Source: Leisingera sp. ANG-M1
Lineage (GTDB): Bacteria; Pseudomonadota; Alphaproteobacteria; Rhodobacterales; Rhodobacteraceae
NCBI RefSeq assembly: GCF_000813745.1
Contig: NZ_JWLC01000010.1
Span: 126,522 to 190,521 of the forward strand
DNA: 64,000 bases
Direction: 5' to 3'
Part shown: positions 36,752-47,153 of the stretch, one piece after another
Layout of the letters: each line of letters begins with the position of its first letter
Numbering within the stretch: position 1 is the stretch's first letter
Notes under the pieces: model-generated
Told to the model about the DNA's origin: nothing
The model's input: the letters and a program-made list of their open reading frames with translations, nothing else
Database searches by the model: none
Translations under genes and position numbers: made by a program

Positions 36752-39037
36752 ATGAACAAGGCGATCACCGAAGGTTTGCAGCTGATGCCGCCCGCATTTG
36801 CGGACGGCCTGAACGTCTGGTCCAGCGGCGACGGCACCCCCGGCTCCGACACCTATGATGGCGCTGCGAATGCCGTCTTTGTCGCGGCGGATCCGGATTT
36901 TGGCGGCTGCCTGGAGCTGCAGAAGACCGAAAACACCCAGAAACTCCGTTTCATGGGGGAAACCCCGCTGCAGCCGGGCTGCTATCTGCAGATCAAGGCG
37001 CGCATCAAGGCGGTCAGCGGCGCGCTGCCTTCGGTGCGCATCGCAGGCTGGGCCGCGGCAAGCAACGGCAGCCATATCAGCGGCGTGGACGAAACGGCGC
37101 CGCAGGTGGCGCTGACAACCTATGGCGACGCAGTCGAGGTCACCGGCATCGTTGGCAGCGGCAGCCGCGGCGGTGTCGACATGCCCTGGGGGCGCACCGC
37201 GGCTTACGGCCATTTCGGCCTTGACCTGACCGGCGCCAACGGCGGCGTGGTGCGGATCGACGATATCGAGATCACCGACATTACCAGCGCCTTCCTGCGC
37301 GACATGCTGAGCCTGGTGGACGTGACCGACTATGGCGCCGTGGGCAACGGCAGCTTTGACTGCTCCGCGGCCTTTGAAGCGGCTGATGCCGCTGCCGATG
37401 GCCGCCGCATCCTGGTGCCCGCCGGCGAATTCTACCTGAACAGCACCGTGTCGCTGGGCAGCGAGGCCGTGTTTGAAGGCACTGTTTCGATGCCCGATGA
37501 CGAAATGCTGCTGCTGACCAAGAACTTCGACTTTCCCTCTTACGCCGCCGCCTTCGGCAACGAGGAGCTGGCCTTCAAAAAGGCGTTCCAGGCCCTGATC
37601 AACAACGTGGACCATGAATCGCTGGACCTGAAGGGGCGCAAGGTCAGTGTAACCGGCCCGGTCGATATGCAGGCGGCGGTGCCGAACAAAAGCTCCTATG
37701 CCACCCGCCGGGTCATCCGCAACGGCCAGATCGAGGCAGCCTCCAGCGCCGCCTGGGACACCGATGTGGTGACCTCGCAGGCGACCTACAGCGCCTCGGA
37801 TTCCAAAAAACTGACCAATGTCGCCAATATCGCCAACATTGCTGTCGGCGCGCTGGTCGAAGGCGCAGGCGTCGGCCGCGAGGTCTATGTGAAGTCCAAA
37901 AACACCGGCGCGGGCGAGCTGACCCTCAGCACCGCGCTCTATGATGCCGAAGGCACCCAGACCTTCACCTTCCGCGATTTTAAATACATGGTCGATTTCA
38001 GCGGCTTCAGCGCGCTCAGCAAATTCGGCCTCGAAGGCATCGAGTTCCAGTGCAACGGCCGCTGCAGCGCCGTGCGTCTGCCGCCGTCGGGATCGGTCAA
38101 CAGTTTCGACAGCTGCTTCATCTCGCGGCCGCTGGACCGCGGCATCACCTCTATCGGCACCGGCTGCCAGGGCATCCTGATCGATAACTGCCAGTTCCTG
38201 TCCAACGAGGACCCGCTGGATGTCCCTGACCGTGTCAGCATCGGGCTGAACGTCAACAACAACGACGCCAAGCTGCGCAGCAACCGGGCCACGAGGTTCC
38301 GCCATTTCGCCATTCTGGGCGGCGGCAACAACACGGTGACCGGCAACCATTTCTTCCAGGGGGACAGCATCCCGGGCGGGGTGCGCACCGCGGGGCTGGT
38401 GCTGACCTCCAACAATTGCACCTCGACGGTGTCGGACAACTACGTCGACAATTGCTTCATCGAATGGACCAACGAGCGCGACCCCAGCCCGGACAACACC
38501 GGCGGCTTTTCGTTCAGCGCCCTGTCCATCAACGCCAATGTGTTTCTGTCAGGCGATGTCGCCAACTGGTTCAGCTACATCGTTGTGAAGCCCTATGGCA
38601 GCGGCCATTACCTGAACGGGGTGTCGGTTACCGGCAACAAGTTCCGCTCCCTGAACGGCAGCATCGACCGGGCCGAGCGGGTCGATACCAGTTTTGCGGA
38701 CCTGGATTTCACCCGCTCCAAGAACGTGGTTTTCACCGGCAATATGTACCACAACATCACCACCCATGCCGCCAACCCGCTGCGGGTGCGGCACGATCAG
38801 AACTCGGCGTCAACATCGTGGAGCGTTGATGCGGACGGGCAGCTGCCGTTCCAGGGCTATGCCCGCTATGTCGACAGCGTGATCCCGATGGGCCCCCTGC
38901 GGACCAGCGGCAACAGCACCCGCTACATCACGCCGTATACCGAGGTGCTGCAAGGCTCTGCCAATGATGAGATCCATCTGCGCTGGGGCGAGGCGGTCAA
39001 GGGCGAGGTACAGGTGATCCTGCGCATGGACAGCTGA
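36752..39037 (+). CDS. Large right-handed beta-helix protein (pectate-lyase-3-like)
   Basis: A 761-residue protein without a Sec signal peptide. An N-terminal beta-sandwich-like region (about 1-185) is followed by VDVTDYGAVGNGSFDCSAAFEAA at about 187-210, the typical entry into a pectate-lyase-3/GH28-type beta-helix in polysaccharide-degrading enzymes and phage tail spikes. Many N-rich coils follow (NNNDAKLRSNRATRF, NNTVTGNHFFQG, NNCTSTVSDNYVDNC). Catalytic residues could not be placed. It may be an exported or surface glycan-modifying protein; the route is unclear. No phage genes are near it. Confidence 0.75.
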   Translation: MNKAITEGLQLMPPAFADGLNVWSSGDGTPGSDTYDGAANAVFVAADPDFGGCLELQKTENTQKLRFMGETPLQPGCYLQIKARIKAVSGALPSVRIAGWAAASNGSHISGVDETAPQVALTTYGDAVEVTGIVGSGSRGGVDMPWGRTAAYGHFGLDLTGANGGVVRIDDIEITDITSAFLRDMLSLVDVTDYGAVGNGSFDCSAAFEAADAAADGRRILVPAGEFYLNSTVSLGSEAVFEGTVSMPDDEMLLLTKNFDFPSYAAAFGNEELAFKKAFQALINNVDHESLDLKGRKVSVTGPVDMQAAVPNKSSYATRRVIRNGQIEAASSAAWDTDVVTSQATYSASDSKKLTNVANIANIAVGALVEGAGVGREVYVKSKNTGAGELTLSTALYDAEGTQTFTFRDFKYMVDFSGFSALSKFGLEGIEFQCNGRCSAVRLPPSGSVNSFDSCFISRPLDRGITSIGTGCQGILIDNCQFLSNEDPLDVPDRVSIGLNVNNNDAKLRSNRATRFRHFAILGGGNNTVTGNHFFQGDSIPGGVRTAGLVLTSNNCTSTVSDNYVDNCFIEWTNERDPSPDNTGGFSFSALSINANVFLSGDVANWFSYIVVKPYGSGHYLNGVSVTGNKFRSLNGSIDRAERVDTSFADLDFTRSKNVVFTGNMYHNITTHAANPLRVRHDQNSASTSWSVDADGQLPFQGYARYVDSVIPMGPLRTSGNSTRYITPYTEVLQGSANDEIHLRWGEAVKGEVQVILRMDS

Positions 39038-39048
39038 CCCAAAGCCGG

Positions 39049-39534
39049 TCAGCCCTGCGGATGCAAGTCCGCTGGGCCCAGGTGAAACGCTTTGCCGAAG
39101 CCGCCGTTCAGATGCGCCGCCGTAATGCGGAAGCGGACAAAACTGAAGTCGGCAAACTGAATGTAGAGCTTGGCCTTGGGGTGGCTGCGCAGGTAATGCG
39201 CAGCCAGTTCCGCATGCCCGGGGGCGCCGTGCGTCAGGAAGCCGGCCTGGCAGACCAGGCTAAGGCGCGGATGGGTCAGCGGATCGCCTTTGGCGCCAGG
39301 CTCCCCCACCAGCAGCGAGCAGGCCGGGCGCTGCCGCATCGCCTGGGTATGCAGCGCCAGGTCCGAGACCAGGCTGACCGGCGCGCCTTGCGGATCCAGC
39401 CCGAACGCGACCCGCGTGACCAGCGGGCTGCCGTCTTCGGCCAGCACGCCAAGCGCGGCAAAGCGCGCCTCGGCCATCAGGCTTTGCGCCAGGCGGCGGG
39501 CGCCGTCATCGGCGGGGCGGATCGGATCGGCCAT
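39049..39534 (-). CDS. HugZ-like pyridoxamine-phosphate-oxidase-fold protein
   Basis: A 161-residue split-barrel protein: ARFAALGVLAEDGSPLVTRVAFGLDPQG, then SDLALHTQAMRQRPACSLLVGEPGAKGDPLTHPRLSL, the pattern of HugZ/HutZ-related proteins that bind heme or FMN. It is shorter than full HugZ, which has an extra C-terminal domain. A role in heme use or flavin binding is possible. It converges with the beta-helix gene. Confidence 0.83.
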   Translation of the reverse strand: MADPIRPADDGARRLAQSLMAEARFAALGVLAEDGSPLVTRVAFGLDPQGAPVSLVSDLALHTQAMRQRPACSLLVGEPGAKGDPLTHPRLSLVCQAGFLTHGAPGHAELAAHYLRSHPKAKLYIQFADFSFVRFRITAAHLNGGFGKAFHLGPADLHPQG

Positions 39535-39561
39535 GCATGCCTCAGGTATTTGCAGCGGAGT

Positions 39562-40221
39562 TCAGAACCTCTGCCACAAGCTCAGCTTCAAGCCAAGGCT
39601 GCGCTGCTGCGCCCGGCGGTGCTCCAGCCCCAGGACCAGCTCCTGCCGGGGGCTGAGCGCATAGCGCAGGGACGGGGTGACCGCATAAGAGAGCTCACCG
39701 CTTTCCGGCCGCGAGGTTTCAATCTGCAGCATCGGGGCAAATTTGCCAGGCCGCCGCAGGCCCAGGGTGGCATCGAGTTTCCAGATACCGTCCTCGCCGC
39801 CGTTGCGCAGCTCATAGGCGGCATCAATGGCCAGCCAGCCGCTGCCGTTGCGGGTGCGGAAACTGCGCCCGAAGGAGAGAGCAGTCTTCTGCATCACCTG
39901 CCAGCTGCCTTGGAAGTGATTGCCGCCGATCCCCGCCTCAGCCGCCAGCCTGTTGCGCCCCGCGTGCCACAGCGGCAGGCGGGCAAACAGCAGCGCATGG
40001 CCGGAGACATCCGCATTCTGGTTCAGATCGACCCCGAGAGTGAGTTTCGGTGCAAGCCCGTAAGCCCCGTAATAGCCCAGTTCATGCGCTCCCTTGCCAT
40101 CGCTTTGGCGGTAGGTCGCGCTTGCGGAAGCAAACCCGCGGCCCGGTTTCTCAGGCCATGCGCCGCCGGCCGCCGGCTGGGCCAGCGCCAGGGCAAGACA
40201 GGCGGCAAAGGCAGATTTCAT
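39562..40221 (-). CDS. Outer-membrane beta-barrel-like protein, unknown
   Basis: A 219-residue protein with a signal peptide (MKSAFAACLALALAQPAAG) and alternating hydrophobic strands (YYGAYGLAPKLTLGVDL, LRYALSPRQELVLGLEH, LGLKLSLWQRF). The terminal phenylalanine is the usual outer-membrane assembly signal. Its specific role is unknown. ATG 40221 gives the signal peptide; the frame opens at 40248. It lies upstream of the HugZ-like gene on the same strand (27-base gap), so the two are probably co-transcribed. Confidence 0.75.
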   Translation of the reverse strand: MKSAFAACLALALAQPAAGGAWPEKPGRGFASASATYRQSDGKGAHELGYYGAYGLAPKLTLGVDLNQNADVSGHALLFARLPLWHAGRNRLAAEAGIGGNHFQGSWQVMQKTALSFGRSFRTRNGSGWLAIDAAYELRNGGEDGIWKLDATLGLRRPGKFAPMLQIETSRPESGELSYAVTPSLRYALSPRQELVLGLEHRRAQQRSLGLKLSLWQRF

Positions 40222-40375
40222 TCCGATGGCTCTAACAGACTGCGGCAAGAGTCCCGGCTTATGGTTAAGGTTGTGTTAAATGGTCCCGGCGGTTCAAATG
40301 CGTGCGGCGGTGAAAAAAGGTCGTGCGCTTCTGGCGCAAACGGGCGTAGGCTGGGGGAAGTCAACGGAGGAGCCA

Positions 40376-40699
40376 ATGCCAACAATAGCAAAAACCGCTG
40401 ATATCCAGACCGTTATCACCACATTCGAGATGACGCCCGGGACCTGCCAGGATCTGCTGGAGGCGCTGCAGGACGCCTATTCCGATTTCATTTCGAAACA
40501 GCCCGGCTTTATTGCGGCCGGCCTGCATGTGAATGACGCCCAGACCCGCATCGCCAATTACTCGCAATGGCGCCGCCGCGAGGATTTCATGGCCATGCTG
40601 CGCAGCCCCGAGATGCGCGAACGCAACCGCAAGATCAACGAGCTGTGCCGCAGCTTCGAGCCGGTGATGTATGACGTGGCGGAGGTTTTTGGCTCGTAA
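40376..40699 (+). CDS. Antibiotic-biosynthesis-monooxygenase (ABM) domain protein
   Basis: A 107-residue ferredoxin-like alpha/beta protein: VITTFEMTPGTCQDLLEALQDAYSDFISKQPGFIAAGLHV, then ANYSQWRRREDFMAMLRSPEM, the ABM pattern. Some ABM proteins are cofactor-free monooxygenases, others heme-degrading; no specific role is visible. GGAGGAG at 40367-40373 decides ATG 40376. Confidence 0.85.
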   Translation: MPTIAKTADIQTVITTFEMTPGTCQDLLEALQDAYSDFISKQPGFIAAGLHVNDAQTRIANYSQWRRREDFMAMLRSPEMRERNRKINELCRSFEPVMYDVAEVFGS

Positions 40700-40730
40700 C
40701 CTCCTGCACCGGCACTGAAAAGCTGTCCTG

Positions 40731-40744
40731 CCTTGACCCCGGTC
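40731..40744. promoter_or_regulatory. FNR-type dyad upstream of UspA gene
   Basis: TTGACCCCGGTCAA is a perfect dyad of the FNR/CRP type (TTGAC-N4-GTCAA), extended to 9 bp per arm (GCCTTGACC/GGTCAAGGC). It lies 61 bases before the uspA-type start codon, a normal place for an activator. Universal stress genes are among FnrL targets in Rhodobacter. The same bases could form an RNA hairpin behind the ABM gene. Confidence 0.6.
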
Positions 40745-40804
40745 AAGGCGGGGTTCCGGCGGCATAGCTACTCTCGAAGCGTCAGTAACCCAAGGAGACT
40801 AGCC

Positions 40805-41212
40805 ATGTATCACAATATTCTGGTGCCAATTTCCTTTGACCCGGAGCGGGATGTTAACGGGCCGCTCAAAGTAGCACGGCTGCTGTCTGCGCCGGGCGCC
40901 AAGGTGACGCTGCTGCATGTGATAGAGCAGGTGCCGGCCTATGCAATCTCTTACATTCCGGCCGATTTCATGGAGGACACGCGCAGCGCGCTGCAGGCCG
41001 AGCTCGACGGGCTGGCGCAGACCCTGCCCAATGCCGAAGGCGCTTTGGTCGAAGGCCATTCCGGCCGCACCATCCTGGATTGGGCAGAGCAGAACCAGCC
41101 GGATCTGATCATCCTGGCCTCGCACCGGCCATCAATGCAGGATCTGCTGTGGGGGTCGACCTCAGGCCACGTGGTGCGCCACGCCGCCTGTGCCGTGCAT
41201 GTGGTGCGCTGA
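40805..41212 (+). CDS. Universal stress protein (UspA family)
   Basis: A 135-residue single Usp domain: MYHNILVPISFD, LHVIEQVPAY, DLIILASHRPSMQDLLWGSTSGHVVRHAACAVHVVR. The glycine loop is GSTSGHVVRHA, equivalent to the ATP-binding G-x2-G-x9-G(S/T) motif but with the last part altered. AAGGAG precedes ATG 40805. An FNR-type dyad lies upstream, suggesting induction at low oxygen. Confidence 0.93.
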   Translation: MYHNILVPISFDPERDVNGPLKVARLLSAPGAKVTLLHVIEQVPAYAISYIPADFMEDTRSALQAELDGLAQTLPNAEGALVEGHSGRTILDWAEQNQPDLIILASHRPSMQDLLWGSTSGHVVRHAACAVHVVR

Positions 41213-41224
41213 CGCGGCGGGCCG

Positions 41225-41836
41225 TCAGGCCGGGACCGCCTTTTTCAGCAGCTGCCAGGCCAGCCGGATCGCGGCGCCGGGCAGCATCGCAGAGCGCAGC
41301 AGGATCTTGTTGGAGTTCACCGCTTCGGCAATGCGGGCATATTGCACTTGCTTGGCGGCCGGTGAGCGCAGCAGAATGGTTTCCGCCTGGCGCATTGCCT
41401 GCTCGGTCTGCCGCTTGATCTGCGGCACCGCGGCGGGTTTGACTGCGCGGTAGACGTTCAGACCCAGCCGCACGTTCTTCTGGGACGGGTCCAGGTTCTT
41501 CTTGACGGCTTTGGTCAGCGTATCCTCGACCAGCGTCAGCGCCTGAGAGGCCTCGGCATAGGCCTGATTGCTGTCCAGTTTCTGCCGGGCCAGCTTGTAG
41601 GTGTGGCGGAAACAGTCGAACTTGAAGTTCCGGGGCAGCCGTCCGCAGCGGTCGAAGCCGCGGGTCAGGATGTTGACAACCGATCGGGTGACCGAAGCGC
41701 TGAGCGCGTTGCTCTGGCCGCCGCCCTGGGCGCTGCCGCCGCCGCCGCCACCACCGCCTTCCCCGGCCCGCGCATGGGCGGGCGCGGCGGCGAGGATCAG
41801 GGCCAGAAGCCCGGCTTGCAAGGTTTTGCTGCTCAT
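41225..41836 (-). CDS. Secreted protein with glycine run, unknown
   Basis: A 203-residue protein with a signal peptide (about residues 1-22, ending APAHA), then a run of eight glycines in a segment rich in G, S and Q, then a mainly helical domain with two cysteines (FDRCGRLPRNFKFDCFRHTYKLA). The helical part is rich in K, A and Q. No family was recognised. It converges with the UspA gene. Confidence 0.65.
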   Translation of the reverse strand: MSSKTLQAGLLALILAAAPAHARAGEGGGGGGGGSAQGGGQSNALSASVTRSVVNILTRGFDRCGRLPRNFKFDCFRHTYKLARQKLDSNQAYAEASQALTLVEDTLTKAVKKNLDPSQKNVRLGLNVYRAVKPAAVPQIKRQTEQAMRQAETILLRSPAAKQVQYARIAEAVNSNKILLRSAMLPGAAIRLAWQLLKKAVPA

Positions 41837-41990
41837 ATGTGCCTCCTTGGGTTTGCAGCAAGCTTACCATGGGTCAGCTGCCTGGAAACGGGCGGAATCC
41901 CGCAAATCCTGCATTTTTACGGCTGCCTTGCCTTGCAGCCTGCCCCAAGGCTGCCCAGTTGAGTGGCGTGAGTTGTGACAGGAGATGCAA

Positions 41991-42266
41991 ATGCAGTGCC
42001 CGATTGATGGAACCCAGCTGGTGATGAGCGACCGCGCGGGGGTCGAAATCGACTATTGCCCGAAGTGCCGCGGCGTGTGGCTGGACCGGGGCGAGCTGGA
42101 CAAGATTATCGAGCGATCAGCACAGCCTGCACAGGCGGCACCGCAGCCGCAGCAGCGCTATGAGGAGCGCAGCCGGGAGTATGACCGGCATGACGAGCGG
42201 AAATACGACAAGAAGTACTACAAGAAGAAAAAGAAGAACTTCCTGGAAGATCTGTTCGATTTCTGA
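41991..42266 (+). CDS. TFIIB-type zinc-finger protein
   Basis: A 91-residue protein with an N-terminal zinc ribbon (CPIDGTQL and CPKCRGVWLDRGELDKI) and a charged tail rich in R, Y, D and K (EERSREYDRHDERKYDKKYYKKKKK). This family (zf-TFIIB) is widespread and uncharacterised. ATG 41991 is chosen over ATG 41985 because the CAGGAG site lies directly against the latter. Confidence 0.85.
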   Translation: MQCPIDGTQLVMSDRAGVEIDYCPKCRGVWLDRGELDKIIERSAQPAQAAPQPQQRYEERSREYDRHDERKYDKKYYKKKKKNFLEDLFDF

Positions 42267-42324
42267 CCGGCAATAGGCGCCGCCCCGGTCAAACGGGGGC
42301 GGCAGGCCGGTGCTGGTGCCGGTG

Positions 42325-42792
42325 TCAGTGAACCGTGCAGAAGGAGCCGTGTTTGGCGTCCTGCATCAGCTGATCGAAGTGGCGGCCCTTCATCTCGATG
42401 AGGGTCTTGTGGTCGCCGGCTTCGAACCAGACCTTGTCGAGCCCGGTCAGGCTGTCGTCGATCACCGTGGGCACATGGTAGGCTGCGCCGACGCAAGGCG
42501 CCGCGCCGGGGTCGCAATCGTCGAAGACCTGGTTCAGCTCATATTCCGGCGCCAGCCCGAGGCGGCGGTTCATCATCGACTGCAGCGCGTGCAGGTCGAC
42601 ATGGTGGTTGGACGGGATCACCGCCAGCACCGGGCCTTCTTCCATGTGAATAAGCACCGATTTGGCCAGATGGTCGCCCGGCACATGGGCGCTTTCGGCG
42701 CATTCAGCCGCGGTGGCGGTATAGGGATGGCGGACGGTGCCGAAGGGCAGGCCCTGTGCCTCGAGATGATGTTTCAGGCGTGAGGCGATCAT
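42325..42792 (-). CDS. YbaK/ProX-type aminoacyl-tRNA deacylase
   Basis: A 155-residue YbaK-domain protein: HPYTATAAECAESAHVPGDHLAKSVLIHME, VIPSNHHVDL, and the glycine-rich GAAPCVGAAYHVPTVIDDSL. Relatives hydrolyse mischarged tRNA (for example Cys-tRNA-Pro). The conserved lysine (AKSVL) of the active site is present. Which mischarged tRNA it edits is unknown. Confidence 0.88.
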   Translation of the reverse strand: MIASRLKHHLEAQGLPFGTVRHPYTATAAECAESAHVPGDHLAKSVLIHMEEGPVLAVIPSNHHVDLHALQSMMNRRLGLAPEYELNQVFDDCDPGAAPCVGAAYHVPTVIDDSLTGLDKVWFEAGDHKTLIEMKGRHFDQLMQDAKHGSFCTVH

Positions 42793-43287
42793 CGTTGGGT
42801 CCTCCTGTTCAGGGTGGGACCCCCCGGCCGCTGGTGGCTCAGGTCCTTGGCGCCGCGGATGTGTCTTGGGTCACTGGAGGTGCGGCGTCTTCAGCACTGG
42901 GCGCAGCAAGCGGCAAGCCGGGGCGCCCCGTAGTTTCTGGTGCCCTCCAGTGTGGGGCAGGAGGGGTGAGTCGGGCAAGAGGGGCGGGGCAGCGGGTGCT
43001 GTAGGGTGTAAAGGAAAAGGGGTTTCGCTGCGAAACACTATTTGTTAACAGGGGGTTACTTGATTTTTGGTAGTTTTGCGGAGCCAATTGCACGGCTTTG
43101 CCGTGCATCGCGCCCGACCCGCCCCCCCCAGGGCGGGCGCGAACGCCCACCCTCGGGATCGGGCGCTGGGTTGTTGAGAAAGTTGGATTTCCCACCTACA
43201 ACAACGGGCAACCTAACGCCCTCTATTTCTTGACCAAAAAGCAGCGCAGGCATTTGCCTCCAAGTCTTGTGCAGCCTTAAGGAACAA
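42793..43287. other. Intergenic stretch with hairpin and element C
   Basis: About 495 bases between divergent genes. No convincing gene was found. A GTTTCG-CTG-CGAAAC hairpin is at 43022-43036 and element C is at 43090-43166. Confidence 0.55.
43090..43166. repeat. Cloverleaf-like palindromic element C
   Basis: A first hairpin (GCACGGC-TTT-GCCGTGC, 43090-43106) is followed by an outer stem: GCGCCCGA (43110-43117) with TCGGGCGC (43159-43166), a bulged A, and CCCG (43118-43121) with CGGG (43154-43157). A competing inner hairpin (CCCGCCC with GGGCGGG) and GCG-AA-CGC lie inside. The plan equals that of elements A1 and B. Confidence 0.65.
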
Positions 43288-43914
43288 ATGAGCTTGCGCA
43301 TTCTTGCCGTTTTACTTTCATTTTTCGCAGCTTCTGCGAGTGCGGAAAGCAACGAAACTATAGCGCTGCGTGGTGCTCTAGCCGCGATGGGGTATTCTGA
43401 AATCATTCTTCATCATTGCAAGCTGACTTTTTCCCGAACTGCTGAGCCAACCCAGGAAAACAACGAACTCACTGGCTACAAACGCACTCTGCATATCGAA
43501 ACCTTGCAAGATATCGCTGAGGAGCCAGTCAGGCTCAAAAAACAAAAGAGCCTAAAGTTCCATATTTTGGATTTGAAGTTCCGCGGTTCCTATTCACCGC
43601 AACTTGATCAGATCCAGCGGGCCAGACGGTTCATAAGGAAACGGTTCCCAAACTCAAACTGGCCGTATGATTTTCCCCATTTTCAGGGGGAATTCACACC
43701 CGAGATCGAGTTGGAGCTCAAACGGGAGTATCCTGAAATTTGGTCTATGAACAGGACAGTTGAGTACACCAGATATGGCAAAGCCACTCGCCCGGAGATG
43801 AGCTTTGAGTTGACCTACAGTTCCGCGGAACCGCTAGAGAAATTTCGGGACAGCTTGAGGGCATATTCAAATGGGAAAAGATGCCCTCTCCTGAAAGCAG
43901 GCGAAGAACTCTAA
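43288..43914 (+). CDS. Secreted protein Z, unknown
   Basis: A 208-residue protein with a signal peptide (MSLRILAVLLSFFAASASA) and a mature part rich in charged residues (LKFHILDLKFRGSY, FIRKRFPNSNWPYDFPHFQGEF, ELELKREYPEIWSMNRTVEYTRYG). Two cysteines (LHHCKLTF and NGKRCPLL) may pair. Base composition is lower in GC than in neighbours. No family was recognised. AAGGA at 43279-43283 supports ATG 43288. Confidence 0.7.
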   Translation: MSLRILAVLLSFFAASASAESNETIALRGALAAMGYSEIILHHCKLTFSRTAEPTQENNELTGYKRTLHIETLQDIAEEPVRLKKQKSLKFHILDLKFRGSYSPQLDQIQRARRFIRKRFPNSNWPYDFPHFQGEFTPEIELELKREYPEIWSMNRTVEYTRYGKATRPEMSFELTYSSAEPLEKFRDSLRAYSNGKRCPLLKAGEEL

Positions 43915-43965
43915 CTAAGCCAAGTCTTAGTCAGACAGGTAGGCTATGCTAATTGCCATTCTACT

Positions 43966-46164
<2,199 letters not shown>

Positions 46165-46356
46165 CTGGGCGACTCCTTGGAACGGCGCTGATTTTGGTCT
46201 GTTTTTGTTCTTGTTCAAGGGGCATTCGGCGCCGTGGCGGGCAAATGCCTGTGGCAGCAGCGCAAAACGCAAGAAATGCGCGGCATTTGCCACCTTGCCG
46301 CAGCGGCGCATCCGGCGCATAAATGCGCAAGTTTGAGACTCATCAGGAGACTGCCC

Positions 46357-46668
46357 ATGCAAGCGCGGATTTACCGGCCAGCCCGCAACGCCATGACCTC
46401 TGGCATGGCGAAGACGCGGAAATGGGTTCTGGAATACGCGCCCGCCTCAGCCCGCGAAGTGGACCCGCTGATGGGCTGGACCTCGTCCGGCGACACCCAG
46501 GCCCAGGTCAAGCTGCGTTTTGACAGCAAGGAAGCGGCGCTGGAATACGCCAAGGACCACGGCATCGAGGCCCAGGTGGTTGAGCCTAAGGTGCGCAAGG
46601 CAAACATCCGCGCCGGCGGCTATGGCGAGAACTTTGCCACCAACCGCCGCGGCCCCTGGACCCACTGA
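46357..46668 (+). CDS. NDUFS4-like NADH dehydrogenase accessory protein
   Basis: A 103-residue protein of the ETC complex I subunit family (NDUFS4, 18-kDa/AQDQ): [76 protein letters not shown]. In alphaproteobacteria and mitochondria this accessory subunit helps mature complex I. The genes for other subunits are not here. It is divergent from uvrB and ends at a terminator. Confidence 0.92.
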   Translation: MQARIYRPARNAMTSGMAKTRKWVLEYAPASAREVDPLMGWTSSGDTQAQVKLRFDSKEAALEYAKDHGIEAQVVEPKVRKANIRAGGYGENFATNRRGPWTH

Positions 46669-46735
46669 GTCCGTTGTAAATCTTCCACGAGTTCCCACCG
46701 TTTCGGCACGAGTTCTCACCAGGATCTACGTATAG

Positions 46736-46758
46736 GGCGCCCAGCGGGCGCCTTTGCT
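46736..46758 (+). terminator. Terminator of NDUFS4-like gene
   Basis: GGCGCCC and GGGCGCC form a 7-bp stem with an AGC loop, followed by TTTGCT. Confidence 0.75.
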
Positions 46759-47153
46759 ATTTCTGGGTTAGAGCATCGTGGCGGAAGCCGAATGCATTGC
46801 GGAAACAGAGAGAACGGGCTTCTTCGTTTTGCTGTGCATGCATATTCGGGGGCTGCGTAGACGATTGCCAGGCAATGTATTGTCAGATGGCGAGGAAGAC
46901 TATGATGCAGCTTGGTGCCACTCTTGCGGTAGCTTCAGTGGCGGAGGCTGAAGCAGGTGATTAGCCCCAGGCGCTTTTCCTAAGGGCAGGGGGCGGCCCA
47001 ATCCTGCCTTTCGACTAGCATCTTCATCGCCGCGGTGCGGCCCGTCGAAGCCGCCGTTTGTGCATGCTGCAGCATTTCCGTCAAACAAATGATCGCGGCC
47101 GGTACAATTCGGACCTTCGCTGAATGTGCATCACAATCGGAGCCGAACGGCGG
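46759..47153. other. Gene-poor stretch at the edge of the pxp/TRAP module
   Basis: About 395 bases without a convincing gene. Frames are short and broken on both strands, and no inverted repeats of an insertion sequence were seen. It may be degenerate sequence at the junction of the catabolic module. Confidence 0.5.

Noticed and set aside
36689-38350. 553-residue minus-strand frame opposite the beta-helix gene
   Set aside because: No family features, and the opposite strand has a clear beta-helix protein with a ribosome site.
46165-46356. Possible LexA box (GTTC repeats) between uvrB and the NDUFS4-like gene
   Set aside because: Two GTTC units occur, but with 2 bases between them, not the 7 needed for the alphaproteobacterial LexA site.
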